Source: Lentisphaerota bacterium
GTDB lineage: Bacteria; Verrucomicrobiota; Lentisphaeria; Victivallales; Victivallaceae
Direction: 5' to 3'
Length of the DNA: 41,623 bases
NCBI GenBank assembly: GCA_015061695.1
Contig: SUWA01000012.1
Location: 1-41,623 of the forward strand
The translations under genes and the position numbers were made by a program. Each line of letters begins with the position of its first letter. Within the stretch, counting starts at the first letter, position 1. This document shows positions 33,501 through 41,623 of the stretch, in pieces. Under the pieces are notes generated by a model. That model had not been told where the DNA came from and made no database searches. It was given only the letters and a program-made list of their open reading frames with translations.

Positions 33501-33952
33501 CACGGATTTTTGGGCATTTTCTGCATATCGGGCGTAAATTCTCCCTCCAAATAGTTCCAGGCGCGGCTGTTGGTGTGCAGTGCGCGGTATCTGCCGCCTT
33601 CAAAAAAGCTGTACGGCATCCGGAACTTCAGGGTGCGCACCCGCTGACTGCTTTGGATCGGCACCAGACAGGAGAGATTGACTTCCACGCTGTTATCGGG
33701 CTTGAGCGCTACTTCACGGCGGAATTTGTATTGCGGGTCTTCATTCCACGCGTTCCACACTCTGGTTCCGTCGGGCAGGACTTTATAGTCGAATCTATCC
33801 GGCGCAGCGGGCATATTCAAGTCGATGGCTTTGACCATTATTTCGCCGTCGTAAGTGATCACCAGATCGTTTTTGTCGCCGGTAACGTTGAAGGTACCGG
33901 CGGAAAGCGAAACAGACGTCAGCAGCAGTGCAAGTGTGTTGAAAATTTTCAT
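30584..33952 (-). CDS. Secreted GH42-like multidomain glycoside hydrolase, upstream paralogue
   Basis: A 1122-residue protein with signal peptide (MKIFNTLALLLTSVSLSAG) and the same domain order as the 27174-30548 gene. Most residues are identical by eye in the barrel (HSRHTYINHVRRGIDSIKVL; YQLCPSDPAFCERYYAYLTE; GVDGFQIDELV). The metal-type motif is N-C-C-S-C-Q-H-C here. Differences gather in the N-terminal sandwich and in the trimerisation-like part (about 800-960), so the copies may differ in substrate or assembly. ATG 33952 has AAGGGATG upstream. It is first in a two-gene operon behind a strong promoter at 34007-34035. Function as a polysaccharide-degrading enzyme is inferred from the fold only. 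Confidence 0.82.
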   Translation of the reverse strand: MKIFNTLALLLTSVSLSAGTFNVTGDKNDLVITYDGEIMVKAIDLNMPAAPDRFDYKVLPDGTRVWNAWNEDPQYKFRREVALKPDNSVEVNLSCLVPIQSSQRVRTLKFRMPYSFFEGGRYRALHTNSRAWNYLEGEFTPDMQKMPKNPWRFMAFEKGNKKIIFDMNALGAADFCSMYNGGAVRGVWSVDRQGDELTIISGSTVPVAHDFTGLKIVFREGVFEDYDKLHAQRSFVYTDGFDPLKLYSFGDNKVGEKYQAMNLRSYSKRNRAGWVGFPELKTFTAHREGAYYSHLAGKNATFRQSGLVPGFYIVTVGAGNGSGTGNSFSLSVNGKELEKDISVKPGTVHVASKTFHVDRSGVLDIKFEGDFIVSAIGIQFLTADAEDYWFNRGFWVTDGFEPAPIYRNIDYAQKPVFALAADTLVLPEPGKEAAGPIKKIRSEVLLPDPAAPELAWLATGNWFKILSNSSTLNEAADPAVADWLIRSKIEGKNYSAVMISGMHSRHTYINHVRRGIDSIKVLADTAHKYNLKLIDHHDATLCWNVDAGLRFMAENLHECTRHNLTLLPTYQLCPSDPAFCERYYAYLTELVKNGVDGFQIDELVFETNCCSCQHCREKFYNATGCYYPINELDKASQDARSELRRQWFLWRKAAIADWFVELRKRCMPYNQHLILCMYTTHWGFTRSNPRYNANSCLFELGRAINYFGTEVMTRNPLMTYRNLLPHRRMKNVLNLTYNTPIWAWIYASGHPRIYAGWAISNMSKQVALLPEIVIKPNEPDFLKFDTSKENMPRSGVQAHTQVALLFSQASRDWNTNISFSGDLFGLAQTLDEVHVSYEFICDNQLNAKDLSKYKVLFLSGNNCISDASSQVIRDFIANGGTLVVTPYSGINDELGRARTRWLFADMLGFTPQFRTIKVTAIENQKLREPLAIPTTPGNQAQVLYSGTQSNGKNVPLVLKKSFGAGQIIYLAGVFGAQLYEAEGSLRLASRAKAFDPVIEAFFRKVVAEAAANGRVWSINAPGKVVTALWRSQDKIYVHLFNATGVNVKPGEKLDHNAPKLPYPALTGDITFTLKNVKNGRVTAYSPDFEGGKALPCEYKNNDLTVTLSKDLLKTYTLIHVEQ

Positions 33953-34006
33953 AGTCGATCATCCCTTATATATAAAGTACAGTTTACCGGAGTTTATACC
34001 TGAAAC

Positions 34007-34035
34007 AATATACAACTTGCCTCCATGGTTGTCAA
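34007..34035 (-). promoter_or_regulatory. Promoter of the tandem hydrolase operon
   Basis: Perfect TTGACA (34035-34030), 17-bp spacer, TATATT (34012-34007) on the minus strand; start of transcription near 34000, leader about 48 nt. Confidence 0.75.
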
Positions 34036-34065
34036 CCCCAGCGCAAACAAAAGACAAAAAAAGCG

Positions 34066-34093
34066 TTCCGAAAAATTCAGAACGCTTGGAGTG
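34066..34093 (-). terminator. Terminator of pal
   Basis: On the minus strand AAGCGTTC and GAACGCTT pair around an 11-nt loop and are followed by TTTTTTTG; 13 bp past the pal stop codon. Confidence 0.85.
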
Positions 34094-34105
34094 ATCACTC
34101 GATTT

Positions 34106-34732
34106 TTACTGGTTGATCTTGCCGACCCACAGCACCGCACGACGGTTCTGGCGCCAGGCGTTTTCGCCGCTGCCGGCAACCGCCGGCTTGTCTTCGCCGT
34201 AGCTGACGGTGCGGATGTTGGCCAGATCAACGTTGTTGGCGCGCATCTGATTTTCCACCGCGATTGCGCGGCGTTCACCCAGCGCGCGGTTGTATTCTTC
34301 GGTACCGCGTTCGTCGCAGTGGCCTTCGATGACCAGCACCAGGCCGGGGTTGGCTTGCATAAAGGCGACGGTATCGGCAACTACGTTCATTTCGGAAGCG
34401 TCGATGCGGTCAGTATCGTAACCAAAGTAGAGCGTCTTGGGGAAGCCTTCCACTTCCATGCGGCGCACGCCGGTGCGTTCGTCGATCGAGCCGTCGCTGC
34501 CGCCGTCGCCCCAGCCGGTCGGAGTTTCCATCTGGCCATCGCCGACGTTCCAGCCGTTACCGTTACCGTTGCCACTGCCGCTGCCCATGCCGTTGATCCG
34601 GGGCGAGCCGGGTTCATCCCAAGCCGGCGGGATCACTCCGCTTTTGCCGGGTTCAGCATCCTGACAGCCGGTCAACACAAACATTGCACCCGCAAGAAGA
34701 ATTGCACCAGACAGACGACTCAACAGATTCAT
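34106..34732 (-). CDS. pal: Peptidoglycan-associated lipoprotein (OmpA/Pal family)
   Basis: A 208-residue outer-membrane lipoprotein. The signal ends in the lipobox LTGC (Cys23). Residues about 45-85 are a Gly/Asn/Ser-rich linker (GSGSGNGNGNGW). Residues about 97-205 are an OmpA-like peptidoglycan-binding domain: LYFGYDTDRID, LVIEGHCDERGTEEYNRALG, ERRAIAV, and NRRAVLWV, with the conserved Asp and Arg that hold diaminopimelate. It tethers the outer membrane to the wall. TolB or other Tol genes are not adjacent. The gene stands alone between its own promoter (34789-34817) and terminator; AGGAGA precedes the ATG. Confidence 0.92.
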   Translation of the reverse strand: MNLLSRLSGAILLAGAMFVLTGCQDAEPGKSGVIPPAWDEPGSPRINGMGSGSGNGNGNGWNVGDGQMETPTGWGDGGSDGSIDERTGVRRMEVEGFPKTLYFGYDTDRIDASEMNVVADTVAFMQANPGLVLVIEGHCDERGTEEYNRALGERRAIAVENQMRANNVDLANIRTVSYGEDKPAVAGSGENAWRQNRRAVLWVGKINQ

Positions 34733-34788
34733 AAAAACGTTCTCCTGTATTTTAATATGTTTATTTTAAATAAAATTTGCCTTGCAAC

Positions 34789-34817
34789 AATATAACACCA
34801 GACCCGATTTTTACCAA
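34789..34817 (-). promoter_or_regulatory. Promoter of pal
   Basis: TTGGTA (34817-34812), 17-bp spacer, TATATT (34794-34789) on the minus strand. Confidence 0.6.
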
Positions 34818-34893
34818 CTTTGCAACAGGTCTTTGCACAGTTTTTTTGAATTTTTTTTAACAGGTCAGGTTTGACGCCGGATCGGCGAGTGAT

Positions 34894-35646
34894 TTACTGC
34901 GCGTTATATTTCTGCATTGCTTCAAGCATAAGCGCTTCCACCCGCGCGGCCAGCTGTTTGCGGTCTTCTCCGGGCAGCGGTGTTACCGGTTCAAGGGCAA
35001 TGACTTCCACTCTTGTTGCTTTGCGTCCGAGGAACTTCCACACATGCGGCAGCAACGTTTGATCGCCGTACCACGCCGGATTCCAGTTGTCCTGGTCGCG
35101 AAAATAGTGGGTTATCACCGGCTGGATCTTGAAATCAGTGCCGATGACTGTAGCAAACGAGGTTGGCTTGAACGGCAGCATACCGTGTTCGCCGTCGGTG
35201 GTAGTACCTTCCGGGTAGACCAGCAGCGAAACTCCGTCGGCCAATGTCCGGTGAAATTCGTTCAGCAGTTCGCCGGATTTCTGGCGGTTCTTGCGGTCGA
35301 TCCACACCGGGCGGCTGATCCCCAGATAAAAACCCAATACCGGCCAGCGCCGGATCTCGGCTTTGGGGGTAAAACGGATCGGAAAAAGCGATGCGTGCAG
35401 CAGCACATCCAGATAACTTTGATGGTTGGAAACGATCAACATGCCCTCTTCGATCGGGTGACTGGTAGTGAATTTGACCTTGACCCCGAAATTCCAGACC
35501 AGGAATTTACCCCAGGCGCGGGTACAGTATGCCACCCGTTTGATCCCGGCGCGGCCGCCTATTCCCCGGAAAATGCTGAAAATGGCAAACGGCCACATCC
35601 AGATAAGAAATAATGTAAGACGCCAGATTTTACGCAGGATAGACAC
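34894..35646 (-). CDS. plsC: 1-acyl-glycerol-3-phosphate / lyso-ornithine lipid acyltransferase (PlsC family)
   Basis: A 250-residue membrane-associated acyltransferase with an N-terminal hydrophobic anchor (about 8-28). The catalytic motif NHQSYLD (74-80) has the H-x4-D pair, and VYPEGTTTDG (144-153) is the acyl-acceptor phosphate-binding motif. The family adds a second fatty acid to lysophosphatidate. Here the gene follows an OlsB-like gene by 25 bp, so the true role may be OlsA, acylating lyso-ornithine lipid. The two roles cannot be separated by sequence alone. Confidence 0.88.
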   Translation of the reverse strand: MSILRKIWRLTLFLIWMWPFAIFSIFRGIGGRAGIKRVAYCTRAWGKFLVWNFGVKVKFTTSHPIEEGMLIVSNHQSYLDVLLHASLFPIRFTPKAEIRRWPVLGFYLGISRPVWIDRKNRQKSGELLNEFHRTLADGVSLLVYPEGTTTDGEHGMLPFKPTSFATVIGTDFKIQPVITHYFRDQDNWNPAWYGDQTLLPHVWKFLGRKATRVEVIALEPVTPLPGEDRKQLAARVEALMLEAMQKYNAQ

Positions 35647-35671
35647 CTTGAAAACTCCGGTTTTTCAGCGC

Positions 35672-36460
35672 TCAAAGAAAGTGCTGGGCATATTTATGCT
35701 CCATTTCGTCAAAGTCAAAAAGCACCAGAAAGTCGATTGCGCCGAACTCTTTATCCAACACCGGCACATCACCGAATTTGGCGCCCAGCCGCAGATAACC
35801 TTTCAGCAGCGGCGGCAGCAGTTTGCGCAGTTCGGCGCGGCGGCTGCCTTCGGTATACTCACGCACGGCTTCCGGATCGGGTTCCGGCAGCACAAAATCG
35901 GGCTGGGGTTTGATTTTTACCACTTTGGTAAAGGCATCCCCGTGCGCTTTAAGGTAGTCGCGCACGGCGTAACCGATCACCGGATCGGTGGTGGTCAAAC
36001 TGACACAACCCAACAGGTATTTGCATTGAGTCCGGGCGTGGACTGCGGCCATGCCGGTCCAGAGCAGCGCCACTACCGCACCGTTGCGGTATTCAGGCTT
36101 TACGCAGGAACGGCCGACTTCCACAGTAACATCGGCGATCTTATCCAAACCTTCAAACTGGAATTCCTGCTCGGAATAAAAACCCAGCTGCTGCTGGGCA
36201 ACTATGCCGGGGTGTACCCGGTAAGTGCCGATAACTTCGTTGTCATCCCGGTGGACAATGATCAGATGCAGGCAGTAAGGATCAAATTCGTCCTCATCAA
36301 TGGCATTTTCCATCGACTTATTCGCCAGATGCCCCTGTTCGGCCATGAAAACATCATAACGCAAACGTTTGGCGGCGTCGATTTCCTCTTTATTTTCTGC
36401 AAATTTTACCAGAAAATGCTCTTTTTCAACCAAAATCGGTTCAGCCATAAGCATTTTCAT
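35672..36460 (-). CDS. olsB: L-ornithine N-acyltransferase-like GNAT protein (OlsB/hemolysin-like)
   Basis: About 262 residues, matching the Acetyltransf_5/OlsB group that links a 3-hydroxy fatty acid from ACP to ornithine. Signatures are AKRLRYDVFMAEQGH (start of domain), EFDPYCLHLIIV, VIGTYRVHP, and EVGRSCVKPEYRNGAVVALL, the acyl-carrier/CoA-type loop. The C-terminal LRKLLPPLLKGYLRLGAKFG block is also typical. The frame is open up to a GTG at 36478; I use ATG 36460, but neither has an ideal ribosome site. With the following acyltransferase it forms a likely ornithine-lipid pathway. Confidence 0.82.
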   Translation of the reverse strand: MKMLMAEPILVEKEHFLVKFAENKEEIDAAKRLRYDVFMAEQGHLANKSMENAIDEDEFDPYCLHLIIVHRDDNEVIGTYRVHPGIVAQQQLGFYSEQEFQFEGLDKIADVTVEVGRSCVKPEYRNGAVVALLWTGMAAVHARTQCKYLLGCVSLTTTDPVIGYAVRDYLKAHGDAFTKVVKIKPQPDFVLPEPDPEAVREYTEGSRRAELRKLLPPLLKGYLRLGAKFGDVPVLDKEFGAIDFLVLFDFDEMEHKYAQHFL

Positions 36461-36520
36461 CAAATCATTTTCTACCACTTTGCCTGATTTCCCAAAAACT
36501 CAATAACTTTTTAAGCAAAT

Positions 36521-36550
36521 ATTATATATCCCGGACCTCCCCGGAATCAA
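36521..36550 (-). promoter_or_regulatory. Promoter of the olsB-plsC operon
   Basis: TTGATT (36550-36545), 18-bp spacer, TATAAT (36526-36521) on the minus strand, about 60 bp ahead of the start codon. Confidence 0.6.
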
Positions 36551-36665
36551 TGACAAAAACATGTATCTTTTATTAAAATACTCCACTCTTGCGGAATATG
36601 CCAGTTAAAAGCTGTTTTTTTTGCCATTTTTTTCAAAAAATTTCATTTTCCATCAAATAATACCG

Positions 36666-38021
36666 TTATTTTCCGATGCAAAACCGGGAAAAAATCTCGT
36701 CCAGCAAGTCCGGTTCGACGGTTTCGCCGATGATTTTTCCGGTATGATTCAAAGCTGCGCGCAAATTTACTGCCGCCAGTTCCCAGTTGCCGGCCAGCAG
36801 TTCCGCGGGCACATCGGATAACATTCCGGCCGCGCTCTGCAGCAATGCCAGATGCCGGGCGCTGACCGCCAGCACCGCGTCGGCATCGCCGGATGAATCC
36901 TGCCATACGGCTTTTTCAAACGCATCGAGCAGTTGATCAAGATTTTTGCCGGTGCGGGCCGAAATTGCCACGCAATCAACATTTTCCGGCATCGGCAAAA
37001 CTTTTTCTCCGGCCAGATCCAGCTTGTTCCAGATCACGATGACCCGGCTTGCCTGCGGGCAGTTGCAATAAAAATCCGCCAGTTCCCGTTCCGGGGAATC
37101 ACTGGCCGCATCCAGCAGATAAAACACCACTTGCGCCTGACGCATCGCCGCTTTGGCCCGCTCCACGCCCAGAGCTTCGATCTTATCGTCGGAGTCGCGT
37201 AAACCGGCGGTGTCGGTTATTTCCACAGTTATGTTGCGCAGCACGGCTTGCTCGGCCAGAGTATCGCGGGTGGTGCCGGGTATATCGCTGACGATGGCCC
37301 GGTCGATGCCCAGCAGGGCGTTGAGCAGACTGGATTTGCCGGCGTTGGGTTTGCCGCAGAGCGTTATGCGCACTCCCTCGCGCAGCACGGCTCCGGTATG
37401 AGCCGAGTCGATCAGTTTTTGAAGCTGACTTTGAGCTTCGTTAAGCTGGATAAGCAAGGCCTCGGCCGGGCCGAAATCCAGCACTTCATCCGGAAAATCC
37501 AATCTTGACTCGCAGTCGCTGGCCAGATGCAGAAGCTGTTCGCGGATGCGGTTGACGGTTTGCGACAGCGCTCCGTTAAGCTGGCGCACGGCCAGATTGA
37601 AGCTCGCATCGCTGGAGGCATTGATCAGATCGCCCACTGCTTCGGCCTGCGCCAGATCCAGTTTGCCGTTGACAAAGGCGCGCATGGTGAACTCGCCCGG
37701 TTCGGCGGCGCGGATGCCTTTTTGCTTCAGCACCGCATCCAGTGTGCGCCGGACGGCTACAGCGCCGCCGTGGCAGTGCAGTTCCACAATATCTTCGCCG
37801 GTGTAGCTGTGCGGATTGGGCATATAGACCGCCAGTGCCGGCTCGCCGGGGTCGCCGATCAGGCCGTAAAGCATTTTGCGCGCATTGGTTTTATTGAGCT
37901 GCTGACGGCCGCGCCAGACGTTGCGGGCAATGCTCAAAGCCTGTTCGCCGGATATGCGTACAATGTTGATCGCGCCGCCGGGAGCAGTGGCTACCGCGGC
38001 AATGGTATCGACTGTATTCAT
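36666..38021 (-). CDS. mnmE: tRNA modification GTPase MnmE (TrmE)
   Basis: A 451-residue GTPase that, with MnmG, puts the (carboxymethyl)aminomethyl group on wobble uridine 34 of several tRNAs. Residues 1-120 form the folate-binding domain ([50 protein letters not shown]). The G domain has GKPNAGKS (223-230), TTRDT (250-254), DTAG (270-273) and NKLD. The C-terminal FCIGK (447-451) contains the essential Cys. Length is normal. It is transcribed divergently from leuS. Confidence 0.98.
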   Translation of the reverse strand: MNTVDTIAAVATAPGGAINIVRISGEQALSIARNVWRGRQQLNKTNARKMLYGLIGDPGEPALAVYMPNPHSYTGEDIVELHCHGGAVAVRRTLDAVLKQKGIRAAEPGEFTMRAFVNGKLDLAQAEAVGDLINASSDASFNLAVRQLNGALSQTVNRIREQLLHLASDCESRLDFPDEVLDFGPAEALLIQLNEAQSQLQKLIDSAHTGAVLREGVRITLCGKPNAGKSSLLNALLGIDRAIVSDIPGTTRDTLAEQAVLRNITVEITDTAGLRDSDDKIEALGVERAKAAMRQAQVVFYLLDAASDSPERELADFYCNCPQASRVIVIWNKLDLAGEKVLPMPENVDCVAISARTGKNLDQLLDAFEKAVWQDSSGDADAVLAVSARHLALLQSAAGMLSDVPAELLAGNWELAAVNLRAALNHTGKIIGETVEPDLLDEIFSRFCIGK

Positions 38022-38056
38022 GGAAAAACTTTCATTTTTATGGAAAACTGTGTTTT

Positions 38057-38085
38057 AATATAGTACAAAAAAGCCAACTTGCCAA
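38057..38085 (-). promoter_or_regulatory. Promoter of mnmE
   Basis: TTGGCA (38085-38080), 17-bp spacer, TATATT (38062-38057) on the minus strand; back to back with the leuS promoter. Confidence 0.6.
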
Positions 38086-38093
38086 GTTTTTAT

Positions 38094-38123
38094 TTGGCAA
38101 AGCAGCGTTTGCGGAGTTATATT
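38094..38123 (+). promoter_or_regulatory. Promoter of leuS
   Basis: TTGGCA (38094-38099), 18-bp spacer, TATATT (38118-38123) on the plus strand, leaving a leader of about 45 nt. Confidence 0.6.
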
Positions 38124-38173
38124 ATAAAGTATTTATTGTATTTAGCGGTAATTTCAACATAAGGATCAATTTT

Positions 38174-40732
38174 ATGAGCGAGTACGATTTCAAGAGTATC
38201 GAGGCCAAGTGGCAGGCGCGTTGGGAAAAGGAAAAACCTTTCAAGGCGCTGGATTTTTCGGACAAACCCAAATATTATGCGCTGGATATGTTCCCCTATC
38301 CCTCCGGCGCGGGTCTGCATGTGGGGCATCCCGAAGGCTACACGGCTACGGACATCATCTGCCGCTACAAGCGCATGAAAAACTTCAACGTGCTGCATCC
38401 GATGGGCTGGGACGCTTTCGGTCTGCCCGCCGAACAGTACGCCGTGGAAACCGGTACTCACCCGGAAGTTACCACCAAAAAGAACGTTGACCACTTCCGC
38501 GAACAGATCAAAGCGCTCGGTTTCAGCTACGACTGGGACCGCGAAATCAACACCACCGACAAAAACTATTACAAGTGGACGCAGTGGATCTTTATGCAGC
38601 TGCACAAAAAAGGTCTGGCGTATCTGGACGAAGTGGCAGTCAACTGGTGCCCCGCGCTGGGTACGGTTCTGGCCAACGAAGAAGTCATCAACGGCCGGAG
38701 CGAACGCGGCAACCACCCGGTCGAACGCCGCCCCATGAAGCAGTGGATGTTCAAGATCACTGAATATGCCGAACGGCTGCTGGAAGATCTGGACGATCTG
38801 GATTGGCCCGAAGGCATCAAAGAAATGCAGCGCAACTGGATCGGCAAATCCACGGGGGCGGAAGTAACCTTCAAGATCGCCGATACCGATAAAACTGTAA
38901 CCGTTTACACCACCCGCCCCGACACGCTCTTCGGTGCTACTTACATGGTGCTGGCGCCTGAACACGCGCTGGTGGACGCCATTACCAGCAATGATTGCCG
39001 CGAAGCCGTGGAGGCCTACCGCAAAGCCGCTTCGCTCAAGAGCGATCTTGACCGTACCGAACTTGCCACCGAAAAGACGGGGGCTTTTACCGGTGCTTAT
39101 GCCGTCAACCCCGTGAACGGTACGAAAATACCGATTTGGATCGCCGACTATGTGCTGGCCAGCTACGGTACCGGTGCGATCATGGCCGTACCCGCCCACG
39201 ATACCCGCGACTTTGAGTTTGCCACGGTGTTCGGTCTGCCCATCAAGTGCATCATTCAGCCCGATGCGGCCGAAGCCGCGGCGGAAAATGCCGATGTGGA
39301 TGCCATCCTTGCGGGCAAAGCCTGCTGGACGGGCGCCGGGGTGATGATGAACTCGGCCAATAACGAAGGCCTTGACCTCAACGGCTTGCCGGTGGAAAAG
39401 AGCAAAAAAGCCGCTACCGACTGGCTGGCGGCGCGCGGCGAAGGCAAAGAATCGACCAAATACAAACTCCGCGACTGGCTGTTCAGCCGTCAGCGCTATT
39501 GGGGCGAACCTTTCCCGATCATCCATTACGAAGACGGCTCCATTGAGCTGGTCGATGAATCCGAACTGCCCGTGGCGCTGCCCGAAATGGATGACTTCAA
39601 ACCCTCCGGCACCGGCGAACCGCCGCTGGCCAAGGCTAAGGAATGGGTCGAATACGTCAATCCGCGCGATGGCCGCAAGGGCCGGCGCGAAACCAACACC
39701 ATGCCCCAGTGGGCGGGTTCCTGCTGGTATTATCTGCGCTATATCGACGCTTGCAACAACGATAAAGCCTGGGATCCGGCCAAAGAAAAATACTGGATGC
39801 CGGTAGATCTTTACGTCGGCGGCGCGGAACACGCGGTGCTGCACTTGCTCTACGCGCGTTTCTGGCACAAGGTGCTGTACGATCTGGGCTTTGTATCGAC
39901 TAAAGAACCGTTCCAGAAGCTGATCAATCAGGGTATGATCCTGGGGATCTCCTACAAAGATACCCGCGGCGTGCTGGTTCCGACCAACGAAGTTGAATTT
40001 ACTCCCGAAGGGCCGGTGCGCAAATCCGACGGCGAAAAACTCGTTGAGTTCCCCGCCAAGATGTCCAAGAGCCTGCGCAACGTGGTCAACCCCGACGACA
40101 TCATCGCCAAATACGGCGCCGACAGTATGCGTTTGTACGAAATGTTCATGGGCGCGCTGGAAGCCGTCAAACCGTGGAACACCGCCGGGGTGGAAGGCGT
40201 TCACCGCTTCCTCAAACGGGTTTTCCGCGTGATCACCGAAACTCCGATCGTCGATAAACCCTGCGATAAGGATTTGGAATACACCTTGCATTGCTCGATC
40301 AAAAAGGTCGGCAGCGATATTGAAACTTTCAACTTCAATACCGCGATCAGCCAGCTGATGGTCTTGACCAATGCTTTGAGCGAACTCAAAGAAATTCCGC
40401 GCGAAGCCGCCGAAGCACTCGTGCAGATGCTGCAGCCCTTTGCTCCGCACGTCGGCGAAGAACTCTGGGAGTTCCTCGGTCACAGCGAAACCATCACCTT
40501 TGTACCGTTCCCCGAATACGACGAAGCCAAAACCAAACTTGCCGAAGTCGATGTGCTGGTTCAGGTGCTGGGCAAACCCAAGGCCCACGTTATGATGCCC
40601 GCCGAAGCCGACAACGATACCATGACCAGGTTGGCAATGGAAAATGCCGACGTGCAGGCGGCGATCGCCGGCAAAAACGTGGTCAAGATCATCTGCGTCA
40701 AGGGCCGTCTGGTCAATCTGGTGGTCAAATAA
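38174..40732 (+). CDS. leuS: Leucyl-tRNA synthetase
   Basis: An 852-residue class I synthetase charging tRNA-Leu. The HIGH motif appears as HVGH (49-52, in [16 protein letters not shown]) and KMSKS at 629-633. The editing domain is present ([40 protein letters not shown]), as are the zinc-less insertion and the [13 protein letters not shown] block. Length is as expected for bacteria. AAGGATC precedes ATG 38174. It is the most codon-biased gene of the window, which also explains the long antisense frame on its other strand. Confidence 0.98.
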   Translation: MSEYDFKSIEAKWQARWEKEKPFKALDFSDKPKYYALDMFPYPSGAGLHVGHPEGYTATDIICRYKRMKNFNVLHPMGWDAFGLPAEQYAVETGTHPEVTTKKNVDHFREQIKALGFSYDWDREINTTDKNYYKWTQWIFMQLHKKGLAYLDEVAVNWCPALGTVLANEEVINGRSERGNHPVERRPMKQWMFKITEYAERLLEDLDDLDWPEGIKEMQRNWIGKSTGAEVTFKIADTDKTVTVYTTRPDTLFGATYMVLAPEHALVDAITSNDCREAVEAYRKAASLKSDLDRTELATEKTGAFTGAYAVNPVNGTKIPIWIADYVLASYGTGAIMAVPAHDTRDFEFATVFGLPIKCIIQPDAAEAAAENADVDAILAGKACWTGAGVMMNSANNEGLDLNGLPVEKSKKAATDWLAARGEGKESTKYKLRDWLFSRQRYWGEPFPIIHYEDGSIELVDESELPVALPEMDDFKPSGTGEPPLAKAKEWVEYVNPRDGRKGRRETNTMPQWAGSCWYYLRYIDACNNDKAWDPAKEKYWMPVDLYVGGAEHAVLHLLYARFWHKVLYDLGFVSTKEPFQKLINQGMILGISYKDTRGVLVPTNEVEFTPEGPVRKSDGEKLVEFPAKMSKSLRNVVNPDDIIAKYGADSMRLYEMFMGALEAVKPWNTAGVEGVHRFLKRVFRVITETPIVDKPCDKDLEYTLHCSIKKVGSDIETFNFNTAISQLMVLTNALSELKEIPREAAEALVQMLQPFAPHVGEELWEFLGHSETITFVPFPEYDEAKTKLAEVDVLVQVLGKPKAHVMMPAEADNDTMTRLAMENADVQAAIAGKNVVKIICVKGRLVNLVVK

Positions 40733-40749
40733 AACCCGCGGAATGAATT

Positions 40750-41535
40750 ATGCTGGAATGGTTTTTCGGCGATTTCAGCGCGCTGCAAATTGCGGTATTG
40801 GCAATCGGCGCGCTGATAATCGGGATCAACAAGACTGCGATCCCGGCGCTCGGCGCGCTGGTGGTGGTCATGTTTACGCAGTTTTTTGATCCGCGTATGG
40901 CCTCGGCGGCAGTGCTGCCGCTGTTGTGTACCGGCGATCTGCTGGCAGTCATCTGGTACCGGCGTTCAGCCAACTGGAAGTTTGTCTGCAATCTGCTGCC
41001 GTGGGCGCTGGTGGGGATGCTCTGCGGGATGCTGGTGGTGCGCAATATCGTCAACACCAACGTGCTGGGGATCGTGATCGCCGCTATCATTCTGGGGGTG
41101 CAGGCCTTGAGCCTGACCCGCGGCGCGATCCAGGACAGGATCGATGCCTGGCGCGGCAGTCTGGGCATGGCGGCCGTGTTCGGGATTCTGGCCGGATTCA
41201 CTACGCAGGTGGCTAACGCGGCCGGGCCGGTGATGGCGATCTATCTGGTGCTGATGAAATTTTCCAAAGAAGAATACATCGGTTCGGCGGCATGGTACTT
41301 TTTGATCCTCAACTGGATAAAACTGCCGCTGTTTGCGCTGGACGGACGTATGAACTGGGAGGTTTTGAAGATCGTACCGGGCGTGTTGATCTTTCTGCTG
41401 GCCGGTGCGGCCATCGGCATATTGTTTCTGCGCAACATTTCGCAAAAATGCTTTACCCGGATCGTTCAGGTGCTGACCATGCTCTGCGCATTGCGGCTGC
41501 TGTGGATGAGCCTTGCCAAGATGGGCGTGATTTGA
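40750..41535 (+). CDS. TauE/SafE-family membrane permease
   Basis: A 261-residue inner-membrane protein with 7-8 hydrophobic segments. The family hallmark is the repeated G-x-x-x-G and N-x-A/P-type core: IGALIIGINKTAIPALGALV near the start and GILAGFTTQVANAAGPVMAI in the second half. Members export sulfite, sulfoacetate or other small organosulfur or carboxylate anions. It starts 17 bp after leuS and could be read from the same promoter. The substrate is unknown. Confidence 0.88.
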   Translation: MLEWFFGDFSALQIAVLAIGALIIGINKTAIPALGALVVVMFTQFFDPRMASAAVLPLLCTGDLLAVIWYRRSANWKFVCNLLPWALVGMLCGMLVVRNIVNTNVLGIVIAAIILGVQALSLTRGAIQDRIDAWRGSLGMAAVFGILAGFTTQVANAAGPVMAIYLVLMKFSKEEYIGSAAWYFLILNWIKLPLFALDGRMNWEVLKIVPGVLIFLLAGAAIGILFLRNISQKCFTRIVQVLTMLCALRLLWMSLAKMGVI

Positions 41536-41551
41536 CTGCGCTGCCGTGAAC

Positions 41552-41623
41552 GGTATTGTGTGCGGCGGCAGTCCGACCAGTCGGACAGGTCAGACAGGTC
41601 GGACTGCCGCCGCACACAATACC
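41552..41623. repeat. Perfect 27-bp inverted repeat with short tandem repeats in the loop
   Basis: Arms 41552-41578 and 41597-41623 are exact complements (GGTATTGTGTGCGGCGGCAG... and inverse), loop 18 nt. From the loop into the right arm a 9-bp unit GTCRGACAG recurs almost three times. The repeat lies 16 bp after the permease gene and reaches the window edge. No T-run is visible, so it may be a terminator, a REP-like element or a small mobile palindrome. Confidence 0.85.

Noticed and set aside
27186-34003. Long plus-strand frames opposite the two large hydrolases
   Set aside because: Same kind of shadow in both paralogues; the minus-strand proteins have signal peptides, domains, promoter and terminator.
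38117-40588. An 823-codon open frame antisense to leuS
   Set aside because: It mirrors the codon bias of leuS, has no ribosome site and low-complexity FGxxH-type composition; leuS itself is certain.

Overview
The window looks like the chromosome of a Lentisphaerota bacterium (Victivallis-like). This is inferred from recurrent pseudopilins with the [16 protein letters not shown] leader, long secreted glycoside hydrolases of DUF-type families, and an olsB/plsC pair. No rRNA is present to confirm it. DNA is of moderate GC, with AT-rich gaps and recognisable sigma-70 promoters (TTGACA/TTGGCA, about 17 bp, TATATT/TATACT).

Layout. 1-326: 5' part of a pseudopilin gene running off the left edge. 784-3919: two tandem secretin-like genes behind a long leader. 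4405-6524: a tRNA-Lys(CUU) gene with three extra copies of its 3' end downstream, two of them in a 238-bp tandem array. The copies bracket a Bro-N/Fic gene and a serine-recombinase C-terminal remnant, which suggests a decayed island or successive integrations at the tRNA. 6659-7000: truncated AraC regulator. 7251-21344: a long co-directional glycan-utilisation cluster. It is headed by a GntR/LacI-type regulator and encodes a DUF5696/GH101-like protein, a DUF4838 protein, a DUF5107-TPR protein, a pseudopilin followed by a terminator, a DUF4434-like protein, a GH78 rhamnosidase, an M55 aminopeptidase and a sialate O-acetylesterase. Divergent from it are a GNAT gene and an MFS sugar transporter. 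Two TGTA-SS-TACA operators lie between them.

23886-27173: recombinase region. A large serine recombinase gene has a cassette in front of it, bracketed by near-identical 77-bp direct repeats. The cassette holds a tandem-repeat operator, a promoter, and a pseudopilin whose first 13 codons lie in inverted orientation. In-silico inversion of about 150 bp restores promoter, ribosome site, start codon and a canonical pseudopilin reading frame. This is the best candidate in the window for an undescribed switch, but gene decay is a live alternative.

27174-33952: two tandem paralogous ~1120-aa secreted GH42-like hydrolases with their own promoter and terminator. 34106-41535: housekeeping genes, namely pal, an acyltransferase plus olsB (ornithine lipids), mnmE and leuS from divergent promoters, and a TauE-family permease. 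The window ends in a perfect 27-bp inverted repeat.
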